DNA from: Pelecanus crispus
Taxonomy: Eukaryota > Chordata > Aves > Pelecaniformes > Pelecanidae
Assembly (NCBI RefSeq): GCF_030463565.1
Contig: NC_134648.1
Span: forward strand, 11,015,806 to 11,079,805
Direction: 5' to 3'
DNA: 64,000 nt
How positions within the stretch are numbered: position 1 is the first letter of the stretch; each line of letters begins with the position of its first letter. Shown here in pieces: positions 39,501 to 47,141 of this stretch. Position numbers and translations under genes: made by a program. Under the pieces are notes generated by a model, which ran no database searches, was not told where the DNA came from, and was given only the letters and a program-made list of their open reading frames with translations.

Positions 39501-39851
39501 GCAGAACCAGAGACTGGAGGAAACATTGTAATTACTAAAATCAACCACATAACCATGGCAGTAGAGCACACTTGGGACACATCATGCAATAGCAAGGATG
39601 CTGAAGCAGCTTTCATGGCATGCAACACACTCTATGTTGTGTACAACCTTCCTAGTGGAGGCACTTCTCGCATACAATGTGTTTATGATGTTTTGGATGC
39701 TGTAAATACTTACGAAATCCCAGTATTGCATTTTCCAAAACATCAGGGTAGTCATTCTACTATACATTACAATCCTAAAGAAAAGCAACTCTTTGCTTGG
39801 GGTGATGGATCCCAGATCATTTACAGGCTTCACACAAAGCAAAAAGTTTAG
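33443..39851 (+). CDS. OLFML1: OLFML1, olfactomedin-like protein 1 (three coding exons)
   Basis: Secreted glycoprotein of the olfactomedin family; members act in the extracellular matrix. The coding exons 33443-33568, 35598-35886 and 39073-39848 (stop to 39851) join in phase 0 and phase 1 to give 397 residues; human OLFML1 has about 402. Residues 1-20 form a signal peptide. Residues about 30-135 are helical with heptad-like spacing. Residues 140-392 are the olfactomedin domain. C140 and C322 (in the FMAC-TLYVVYN motif) correspond to the conserved disulfide of myocilin. N-glycosylation sequons lie at N137, N178 and N244. The match to human OLFML1 is strong through GIKSLKIVKK, HGSWMKD, EIIK, DEQGLWAIH and the HYNPKEKQLFAW segment. 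OLFML3 is the nearest alternative, but NASCD and GSWMKD favour OLFML1. No frameshift or in-frame stop is present, so the gene looks intact. Confidence 0.95.
33569..35597 (+). other. OLFML1: OLFML1 intron 1
   Basis: About 2.0 kb, bounded by gtatgt at the 5' end and tctaactcaag at the 3' end. Several AT-rich patches are present. No repeat family or internal gene was recognised. A G-rich run (gatggggggcaggggg) lies about 115 bp before the acceptor. A second AG three bases further on would give an alternative that drops one lysine. Confidence 0.8.
35598..35886 (+). CDS. OLFML1: OLFML1 coding exon 2 (coiled-coil region)
   Basis: It encodes residues 43-138 plus the first base of codon 139. The frame begins KRLEKC and continues through EEFRDFSKM, NLLRRIERAQRDIDYFGS and a charged helix (EEAEEKKKLKLMLNA). 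This is the expected N-terminal coiled coil for oligomerisation, with C48 and C110 available for intermolecular disulfides. The donor is gcaa|gtaaga (phase 1). The split codon restores Ser139 in the NAS-Cys sequence found in human OLFML1. Confidence 0.93.
37131..37160. repeat. Possible ancient interspersed-repeat fragment (near-palindromic core)
   Basis: It contains ccattgaagtcaatgg, palindromic except for the central two bases, followed by caaaagtagtccctgtg. I recall this arrangement from a widespread amniote repeat but cannot name it. A related piece with cactgacttcaataggttcatatcaggcc lies at 37911-37939 in the opposite sense. Confidence 0.35.
37905..37945. repeat. Second possible ancient repeat fragment in OLFML1 intron 2
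   Basis: The stretch cactgacttcaataggttcatatcaggcc matches the general form (tgacttcaatggg...atcaggcc) of the same unnamed repeat as at 37131, reverse oriented. It may be coincidental at this length. Confidence 0.3.
39037..39072 (+). promoter_or_regulatory. OLFML1: Splice acceptor of OLFML1 exon 3 with T21 tract
   Basis: An uninterrupted run of 21 T at 39037-39057 is followed by ggtgtttccttgcag, whose AG is at 39071-39072. The polypyrimidine signal is therefore mostly one homopolymer, which is prone to length variation. The acceptor itself is a good consensus and the phase matches exon 2. Confidence 0.85.
39073..39851 (+). CDS. OLFML1: OLFML1 coding exon 3 (olfactomedin domain)
   Basis: It encodes the rest of codon 139 and residues 140-397, then TAG at 39849-39851. 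The whole olfactomedin domain is in this one exon: C140 at its start, GSWMKDP, the LPFPWEGTGHIIYQGFLFYH blade, DEQGLWAIH, the DTSCNSKDAEAAFMAC segment (C310 and C322), RIQCVYD (C341) and HYNPKEKQLFAWGDGSQIIY near the end. Aligned to myocilin, the calcium ligand corresponding to D380 is kept (D269). The N428-equivalent is Ala in DAEAAF, and the D478-equivalent is His in TIHYNP, so a myocilin-type calcium site is probably absent. That also seems true of mammalian OLFML1. Confidence 0.95.
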
Positions 39852-39909
39852 AATCTTCAGCAGCTTTTCAAATACACTTAAAAGCTAGCAGGCCCATGTC
39901 AACATGGTC

Positions 39910-39925
39910 ATTAAAGTGTATTAAA
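39910..39925 (+). terminator. OLFML1: Candidate polyadenylation signals for OLFML1
   Basis: Two ATTAAA hexamers lie at 39910-39915 and 39920-39925, about 60-75 bp after the stop codon. They would give a very short 3' UTR. An AATAAA at 41589-41594 is an alternative distal signal, but it overlaps a SINE-like remnant. Transcript data are needed to choose. Confidence 0.4.
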
Positions 39926-41429
39926 ATTACATTATTCCCATCTGTTACAGCTTTACAAAGTATTTTACATAAATTTAGGCTTACATACCCCAATGATCTT
40001 AAACTAATGTCCAATTAAGAATATGTAAAGACTCCGTTAATATGAATTACATGATGACTAAATACCACACATATACACCCCCCACTACACACACACAAAT
40101 TAGTCTTAAAGACTAAGGTTAATTAAAAAAAAATAAGAATCCATCTCTGACATGTTCTTTTCCTACCAAAACTGTGTATTCTGCTTCAGTGCCATGGAAA
40201 TCAAATCAGAAGTCCTTCCTGTCCAATATACATTATCTAACAACCTTCAGTACCCTGAAGCTCACTGTAGGAAGCCTTCTTGTAAGCACTATAAAATCAC
40301 ATGCTTCCAGAGAAATTATCTATTGAGTTTTAACTGGACATGTTTATTATATCACAAAGCATAAGAGTATACATCCTCACAAACATGGTTTATTTTTAAC
40401 ATATAGTTCTTGTACATTACATCAAGGCTATTCCTAATCATTGAACTTCTAGTCTATTTCCATGAAATTTCCACATTTTTGTTATCCACATAGCTGTACA
40501 GTCCACTTTTGATCCTGCTAATACATTAGCTATAGCTAAATACTCACTTTTATCAGCTTCAATTTGCCACCTTCCAATTTTTTTTTCAGTGTATCACTGC
40601 TTGTGTGTCAGAAGGAATGTTCCTAGATGACCTGTTCTGTACCATACACTGTTTTTAAATGTTTTACAAATCACTCTTTAATTGTTTCCTTTCTTATTAG
40701 TCCTCTTTCAGCATCTAGTTGTGAGGCATTTTCTCAATAATTCAAATCACTTCCATCATAGCAGAATCTTTCTTATCCTACCCTCTGACTCCAGCAAAAT
40801 ACCTGTACAGGAAAGATGGCCCTGATGAGCACAATAGTGCAAGTGAGGACATGCCACTGGTCAGTCCTGGTTTTGTGAGTAACAGATAAACTCTAGGTAA
40901 ATACAAACATGGTTTTGTTTCAAAAATAATATTTTAAAAAAACAAAACAAAACCAAAACCAAACCCTAGACTTTTACTTGAGAAATACAGGTACTGGCTG
41001 TAGTTTTTGGATTTTAATGACAGCTGCATTTCTGTTTAATAACAAAAAAAAACCCCACAACCCAAAAAAAAAAACCAACCCCAAAAAAAGAAAGCACCCC
41101 ACACCACTAAAAATGGTCCTTGAAAAGCAATCCACAGCTGTTTCTACAGAAAGCCCATTTTGTTCTTTACACTGAAAGAGCTGTTCTGTTTAAAAATAGC
41201 TTCAACAGAACAGCCAAACATCACAGGATGATTTTGAAAAGGAGTTCCGGAATACAACTAAGAGCGTATGGACTGCTGAGTTGCAACAGTGCTACTCTGC
41301 TTTTAGCAAAAGCAACTGTATCATTCTAAGCAGCCTTAATGACTGTAGCATTACTTCTGTGTTACAGAAGCCATAGGAAGCACACTTAAAGACATTTTCA
41401 GGCTGAAAGTAAGGTGCACTGGCACTGAT
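39926..41429. other. Downstream flank or long 3' UTR of OLFML1; A/C-rich simple sequence
   Basis: No gene recognised. Simple sequence includes a ccccccactacacacacac patch near 40077-40098 and A/C-rich tracts at about 40935-40970 and 41041-41105 built from runs of A broken by CC or C. It could be transcribed as the OLFML1 3' UTR if the distal poly(A) signal is used. Confidence 0.5.
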
Positions 41430-41594
41430 TTCTTGTGTGACCACGGGTCAAAGGCAGATTCAACTATTTGGCCTTTTATTCCTCATCTGTAAAATTACAA
41501 ACACAGAAATACAGAATAGTATTAGCCACCTTTGGAATGCTTTGAGACCTTTTACTGCAAATGGATGTGTAATTTTCTTTACTTAACGAATAAA
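41430..41594 (+). mobile_element. MIR-like (CORE-SINE) remnant
   Basis: Landmarks of the MIR 3' half occur in order: cttgtgtgaccacgggtcaa, then cctcatctgtaaaatta, then aatagtattagccacctttgga with gctttgagac, and finally cttaacgaataaag. These match the familiar MIR arrangement tgtgtgaccttgggcaa ... cctcatctgtaaaatg ... agtacctacc ... caataaat. It is diverged, as expected of an old amniote SINE. Confidence 0.6.
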
Positions 41595-42475
41595 GTCTTT
41601 TGATGTAAATATGTATTGAGTCTGCTCTTTAGAAAAGGCATTCTTGGAATATGTTATGCACCACACTATTACACAACAGAGAAAGCCTACGTTATTATTC
41701 TATATAGAGATTTCAACAAGGAACCTCAAAAGTTCAGGCAGGGTCCTCTCTGAACCTTGCTGCCCTGGAAATCCAAGCTTCATAATGAATTAAAGGTACT
41801 GCCTAGTTTTGATAAAAGGAGAAAGTTTTGTATGGATGAGCTTCACTAGATTATTTCATATTGTACAAAATGCAAAAGAAATGAAAACAAGAAAACAGTA
41901 TACCAAAGTTTTCACAAATCTCAAAATTGATGTTCAGTTAGAAGGAGGGGCAAATTTTCAAGCCTTCTGGTTTCAAAAATGTATATGAACAATCAAACAA
42001 TTTGAAGAGCTGGAATTCCCAGATGTTAATCCTGATACTGATTTGTTGGAAAACCATTTAAGTACAATCATAAGAGAACAAGGACAGAAAGAGGCATCAC
42101 TGAATTAGCCTGTCTCAACTATTCTTTAAAGCCTTTAATGATAGGGACTCCACAACTCTCTGAGGGAATTTACTCCATAAATTCACAAACCAGCCACTGT
42201 AGCATTTTACCTAAAGCACAACTTCAGTTTTCCTTGCTGCAATGTAACCCCACTGATTTTTGTCCTGTCCAGCATAAGAATGTAAGAGTAGCCTTACTTA
42301 ATCAACCAGAGAGTTATCCAACCCAATAGCCAATCTCAAAGAGGTACGAAGAAACAATACATATGGAAGAGCATAAGAACAGTGCAAACATGTATCTCTC
42401 CCATTAGTGACTCATGCCAGAGGTCCTGTCTTTGTGCTCAGTATTGCTGAAGACTTTTCTTTCATGAGTTTCAAA
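41595..42475. other. Intergenic DNA, nothing recognised
   Basis: About 0.9 kb of ordinary AT-rich sequence between the SINE remnant and the minus-strand CR1. Only short unconvincing frames are present. Confidence 0.55.
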
Positions 42476-43655
42476 CAATCATACAATAGTTTGGGTTGGA
42501 AGGGACCTTTAAAGACCATCTAGTGCAACCCCCCTGCAATGAGCAGGGACATCTTCAAATAGATCATATTGCTCACAGCCCTGTCCAACCTGACCTTGAA
42601 TGTTGCCAGGGATGGGGCCTCCCACTACCTCTCTGGGCAACCTGCTCCAGTGCTTCACCACCCTCATTGTAAAAAATTCTTCCTTATATCTAGTCTGAAT
42701 CTACCCTCTTTTAGTTTAAAACCATTATTCCTTGTCCTGTCACAACATACCCTATTAAAAAGTCTGTCACCATCTTTCTTATGAGCATCCTTTAAGTATT
42801 GAAAGGCGGCAATAAGGTCCCTCCTCAGCCTTCTCTTCTCCAAGCTGAACAACCCCAACCCTCTCAGCCTGTCCTCATAGGAGAGTCATTCCATCCCTCT
42901 GATCATTTTTGTGGCACTCCTCTGGACCCGCTCCCACAGGTCCATGTCTTTCTTGTGCTGAGGACTCCAGAGCTGGATGCAGTAATCCAGGTAGGGTCTC
43001 ACCAGAGCAGAGGGGCAGAACCACCTCCCTCATCCTCTTGGCCACACTTCTTTTAATACAGCCCAGGATACGGTTGGCTTTCTGGGCTGTGAGTGCACAT
43101 TGCTGGCTCATGTCCAGTTTTTCACCCACCAGTACCTCCAAGTCCTTCTCCACAGGGCTGCTCTCAATCCCTTCATCCCCCAGCCTGTATTGATACTGGG
43201 GGCTGCCCCGACCCAGGTGCAGGACCTTGCACTTGGCCTTGTTGAACCTCATGACATTCACATGGGTCCACTTCTCAAACTTGTCCAGGTCCCTCTGGAT
43301 GGCATCCTGTCCCTCATGTGTCAACTGCACCACTCAGCTCGGTGTCATCTGCAAATTTGCTGAGGGTGCACTCAATCCCAGTGTCTATGTCACTGATGAA
43401 GATACTAAACAGTACTGGTCCCAGCGATGGGCCCCTGAGGGACACCACTCATCACTGATCTCCATCTGGACATTGAGCCATTTACCACTGCCCTCTGGAT
43501 GTAACCATCCAGCCAATTCCTTACCCACCCAACAGTCCATCCATCAAATCCATATCTCTCCAATTTAGAGAGAAGGATGTTGTGAGAAATAGTGTCCAAG
43601 GCCTTACAGAAGTCCAGACAGATGACATCGATAGCTCTTCCCTTGTCCACTTGTG
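42476..43655 (-). mobile_element. CR1 LINE, 5'-truncated, broken ORF2
   Basis: On the minus strand the element starts inside reverse transcriptase ([20 protein letters not shown] at about 43655-43595) and continues with the [12 protein letters not shown] and SGVPQG motifs. A break follows near 43400-43340, around the region that should hold the FADD catalytic box. It then resumes as [24 protein letters not shown] and [18 protein letters not shown], with a further break near 42870. The last coding part has [16 protein letters not shown] and [16 protein letters not shown] before the 3' region, ending at caatcatacaatag. Several frame changes are visible, so it is not active. It is the opposite-strand counterpart of the fragment at 26060. 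Confidence 0.93.
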
Positions 43656-43656
43656 C

Positions 43657-44568
43657 TTCAACACTTCCAGGCATGGGGCTTCCACACCTTCTCTGGGCAA
43701 CTTACTCCAGTGTCTCACCACCCTCATGACCAGAGGCAGCTCCCTCAGCCTGCCCTCGTGTGCTGCATGCCCCAGCCCCTCACCATCTTGAAGGTCCCAC
43801 ACCCCACACATCAGTGTCTTTCCTGCACTGGGGAGACCAGGAGGGGACAGAGGAGTCCAGGTGTAGTTGCCAAAGTACCAAACGAAAGAGGAGGAAAGCA
43901 TTTTTAGTGTTATTTTTTTGGTTTATTGTTTTGGGCTTTTTAAAAATTGTTTGTTGCCCAACCTTGAGAAGAACTCCTCATGAAGCAGCTAGAAGGGACC
44001 TTCATGCTGAAGGCCAGCACTTCTTCTTGGCAGAACTGCAGTCTTCTGCTTCTTCACAGGAAGAGCTGTCTCTCTAACTTCTTTGCTTGATCTGTTGCTA
44101 TTCTTTGTGCACCGCCACGGAGGGTCTGGCTTCATCTTCAGCCACCTGTGGGGCAACCTTCTCATCCTCAGATGGAAGAAACCCCACCTCCAGGCCCCAG
44201 GGACCTCGGTGGCCCTCTGAGGGACAACTCCTGTCGCCCTGGCGCAGCAGCCTGGCGGAAGCCAGGTCGTCTCATCCCCTTTTCCTGGGGCTCAGAGCAG
44301 AGGAGATGGCATCCCTTCAGGAGGGGTGGGGGAGGGGGAGGGGGAGGGGAATGGGAATGGGAAAGAAGGGCTCACACCACCCAGGGCAATCAACAAAATA
44401 ATTGTTGATGCTGGGAGGTGGAACAGGTGAGCGCACAGGACGGCCAGGTACAGAGGCTGGGCCTCCCGGCTAATGCCAGGTGCAGAGGCTGGGCCGGTGG
44501 TAGGGCGCTGGCCGGGCGCTCCTGCGGCGCCGTGTTGATGGCATCGTGGAGGGGAGCCCTGGCATGGT
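43657..44568 (-). repeat. Copy B: GC-rich composite repeat with a CR1-like tail
   Basis: The reverse complement matches 27675-28580 almost base for base: the same GC-rich head, GGGGAG tract (44328-44350), atggaagaaaccccacctcc block, T-rich stretch near 43905-43925 and CR1-like tail (translated [19 protein letters not shown]). The tail stops at gtgttgaag and abuts the CR1 ORF2 sequence of 43655. Unlike copy A, the sequence upstream on the minus strand continues as unique-looking DNA with a TATA-like box and reading frames. The GC-rich head extends at least to 44590. Confidence 0.75.
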
Positions 44569-44826
44569 GTAGCGGTGCCAGGGGAGCCATGCTGGAGGTG
44601 GATCCACTTCCATCGGTTCTTCTTGGTCTTCCGGTAGATCCACCTCCGTGGGCTCCACACCATCAGCCACATGAGCGATGGCCATCGCTACCATGTGGCT
44701 GATGGTGCACCCCGCCTGATGCTGCCTCCTCTTCCTCCGCCCCTCCTGCAGCCGCCTCTCTGCCTTCCCACGCAAACGTGGGTAGCCACTTGCCTTGCTG
44801 CGGTGGGACCCCTTTCTTCCAATCAT
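44470..44826 (-). CDS. Unrecognised basic ORF overlapping copy B
   Basis: A 118-codon ATG-initiated frame starts at 44826. The N-terminal 40 residues are very basic (MIGRKGSHRSKASGYPRLRG, then QEGRRKRRQHQ). A hydrophobic palindrome-encoded stretch (TISHMVAMAIAHVADGV) follows, then an acidic-proline part (EPTEVDLPEDQEEPMEVDPP) and an Arg/Pro-rich end that runs into the repeat. A TATA-like box lies about 60 bp upstream of the ATG. I know no matching family. It could be a small lineage-specific gene, part of the mobile family, or chance coding in GC-rich DNA. Nothing shows that it is translated. Confidence 0.3.
   Translation of the reverse strand: MIGRKGSHRSKASGYPRLRGKAERRLQEGRRKRRQHQAGCTISHMVAMAIAHVADGVEPTEVDLPEDQEEPMEVDPPPAWLPWHRYTMPGLPSTMPSTRRRRSARPAPYHRPSLCTWH
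44594..44647. repeat. Inverted repeat with 11-bp perfect arms
   Basis: ggaggtggatc at 44594-44604 is exactly complementary to gatccacctcc at 44637-44647, with a 32-base spacer. It sits directly beside the 50-bp palindrome, so the whole 44594-44707 stretch could fold as two consecutive stem-loops. Confidence 0.8.
44658..44707. repeat. 50-bp near-perfect palindrome
   Basis: The outer arms caccatcagccacatg and catgtggctgatggtg are exact complements. The inner 16 bases agcgatggccatcgct are a perfect palindrome, and only a 2-base insertion (ac) separates the inner and right outer parts. As single-stranded DNA or RNA it would form a 24-bp stem with a 2-base bulge and essentially no loop. It lies inside the basic minus-strand ORF. 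Confidence 0.92.
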
Positions 44827-44885
44827 TCTTGGAATCCAAGGGCCTCAAAGCTCAGCGAACGGTGGGCCAGCTGCTGGGGTCCCTG

Positions 44886-44894
44886 TATTTATAG
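44886..44894 (-). promoter_or_regulatory. TATA-like box on the minus strand
   Basis: Read on the minus strand the sequence is ccctataaataca, a good TATA box in otherwise GC-rich DNA. It lies about 60 bp before the ATG of the basic ORF at 44826, so transcription would start near 44855-44862. The region before it is GC-rich with runs of C and G. It could be the promoter of a repeat-derived transcript. Confidence 0.4.
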
Positions 44895-45340
44895 GGTCTG
44901 GAACAAACAGCAGTGAGGTAGCTCATGACATCAGGAGGCCACTGTGATGGCAATGCATGTGGCCAAATATGGCTGTTCTGGGAGCTGGGGGGGCCTGTGG
45001 CCTGAAAGATGGCCTCATGTGGGAGAAGGAGGGGGATCAGGGGGGCTGAGGGCCCCTTTCCTGGGGATCGCTCCCTTGTGCCCTTCTGCTGCCCCTTGGG
45101 CACAGGGACTGCCCTCCACCTCCCCTGCGTGCCTGGGCTCCAGCCCCCTCCTCATCCTGTGCCTGGGCTCCCCTGGATGATGATTGGCTTCCAATTCAGG
45201 TAGATGATATGATTGATTGTTACCATGGGAATGAAATTGGTACAAGGAGATGAACACAGAGCAGTCTGTATCAGGAACAAAACATGAATGACAGTTTATG
45301 ACCTCTACCTTCACCATCTAGATAACATCCACTACTGTCC

Positions 45341-45859
45341 TTATTTCTCAAGTCCTTCCATGTTGCAGTTTCTCTTTGTGCCTGTTTCATCTAAACCACT
45401 GGCTTTTTGCTTTTCCAGTGCTGCATATTCTTTTTCAGACTCTACAGATGGGTCCTCTTGGGCTGGCTCTTCTGCTTCTCTGCAGCGCTCAGAGTGGAAT
45501 CCAGCATTCTTTGTTATGACAGCAGGATCATCATTCTTGTAACAACAGCAGCACTCCTCAACACTTTGGCTGTGATGAAGGTCCCTCTTCTCTTCACTGA
45601 TGCCAGTTATCTCTTCCTTTTTCTGCATTAAATCACGACAGCCCCTTCCCATGGTGAGATCAGATAGCAGGGTTTCATTGCACAGATACTCCTCATCTTC
45701 CATGTCCTCCATTCCTTCTGCCAGCTCTTCTGCAGAGGGCTGGCTCAGCTCAGGGTAATCTACAAGGATTGTGTCCTGTTTGCACTTGAAGCAATTGGAA
45801 TTATCATCGACAGGATGGTTTTCAGCTCTCTCTGATTTATTGACACCTGTACGATGAAT
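45341..45859 (-). CDS. Unrecognised acidic 172-codon open frame, possible exon or decayed gene
   Basis: The frame is open from just after a stop at 45862-45860 to TAA at 45343-45341, with no internal stop. The composition is strongly protein-like: a cysteine pair (NCFKCKQD), an acidic stretch (PSAEELAEGMEDMEDEEYLC), a cysteine cluster (EECCCCYKND) and a charged C-terminal part. There is no upstream ATG in frame near the 5' end, so it would be a terminal exon or a decayed retrocopy; a frame with the same look continues upstream past the stop (DLWHPQNPKKK). No family was recognised. About 90 bp of it recurs at 27582-27674 in broken form beside repeat copy A. Confidence 0.4.
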   Translation of the reverse strand: MHRTGVNKSERAENHPVDDNSNCFKCKQDTILVDYPELSQPSAEELAEGMEDMEDEEYLCNETLLSDLTMGRGCRDLMQKKEEITGISEEKRDLHHSQSVEECCCCYKNDDPAVITKNAGFHSERCREAEEPAQEDPSVESEKEYAALEKQKASGLDETGTKRNCNMEGLEK

Positions 45860-46859
45860 TTAAGCTTCCTGACAACTGTGTGCTTTCTTCTTTGGATTTT
45901 GTGGATGCCAAAGATCTGTGGATTGTATGCTAAAAACAACTCTTTTACTAGCATAGCAGATCTTGATGCCAGGAGCATGGTGTAAATTATGCTCATATAA
46001 CTAGGCTTATTTTTACAGTGCCCATCAGAGGTATGCTTATTTCTCAGAAAATAATCTTCCTTTCTCTTTTTCTTCTTAATTTATATCTGCCTGGAGCTGG
46101 AGGATGAAAACCCCTTTTAGCATTCACACAAGCAGGCACCATATAAGAAAAACGCACACAACGTGTTTATTACGGATGGGTTTATCACTAAGCAATGCAA
46201 CTGTTACATGCTTACTGTCATCCTGCTATGTAAAAGTGTATGTTTTTCCCCATGTGCTGTTTCCCACCCTGTGTGCTTGTCACCGGTCAGAGGACACTGC
46301 TGCAAAGATGTGCATGGAAGCTTAGCAAAGTAACTGCAGAACCTAAACCATTAAGACAGAGCTCCCCTAATACTGAAGAAATAGCTCCTCCTGAAGGCAA
46401 AAACTGGGACCTGTGGCTCTTTAAGTTATTTGAAATTTTCATGAGTTTGCATTGCATATAAGAAGAAAACACTTTTTTATTATACTTGCATTATGTTGAA
46501 CCCTAAGCCCAGAAAAAGGAATATACAATCCAAGGAATGTAGTTACAGAAAACCAAACAAAAGTGGAAACAAGCTCGATTTACAGATGGAGAGGAACTCC
46601 AGCGTGCAGGCAAGGCAGTAGTATGTGCTGGGGAATGGCAGTAGGGTGATTTCTTGCCGGAGAATTGGCACGTTGCTTGGCATCGCTTAGGGTGAGTAAT
46701 GGATTTCAGTATTCATTGATAGACATGATGGTCACTGCTTAATGTTGTGTTATATTGGTAAGAACTCTGCCCATACCATTTGTTTCTCTCCGAAACATCT
46801 TGATTTATGTGCAGATTTCTTCATGATGACATTTTCATCCACTTATTTCTATTTAGGGC

Positions 46860-47141
46860 CTAATCCAAAGCCTGCTGGTATAACTGAAAGTTTCTTTCTA
46901 ACTTCTGTTGTGTCTCCATAATGACACATGTGCATCTCTCTACAAGAGCCCTAATGTCCTCTTCTCTGTCTTTGTTTAAAAGTGGGCTTATCTGGATCTC
47001 AAAAATTGGGCAGTATTGATATGAATACTTTGGAAAGTGGATTTGGCAGGGAGGCCAAATTTTGCTCTTATGTACATCCCATGAAGCCTTGTTCACCCTA
47101 AAAGTGATATCCAAAATGTCTATCAGTGAAGTTGACCTTTT
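46860..47141 (-). pseudogene. Unrecognised 94-codon open frame with helical C-terminus
   Basis: Open from after a stop at 47144-47142 to TAG at 46862-46860. The last 40 residues look helical and amphipathic (NKDREEDIRALVERC, then ETQQKLERNFQLYQQALD). The N-terminal half has several Trp, Cys and Tyr residues. It lies about 1 kb upstream, on the same strand, of the acidic frame at 45859-45341, so the two could be remnants of one gene. There is no start codon, splice site or family match I can defend. Confidence 0.25.

Noticed and set aside
42799-44916. Plus-strand frames across the CR1 and copy B
   Set aside because: Antisense to the CR1 reverse transcriptase and to the repeat. They have no independent support.
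43657-45800. Endogenous retrovirus or LTR interpretation of the copy B region
   Set aside because: No terminal repeat pair, primer-binding site, polypurine tract or retroviral protein motif was found. The reverse transcriptase present is of the CR1 LINE type.
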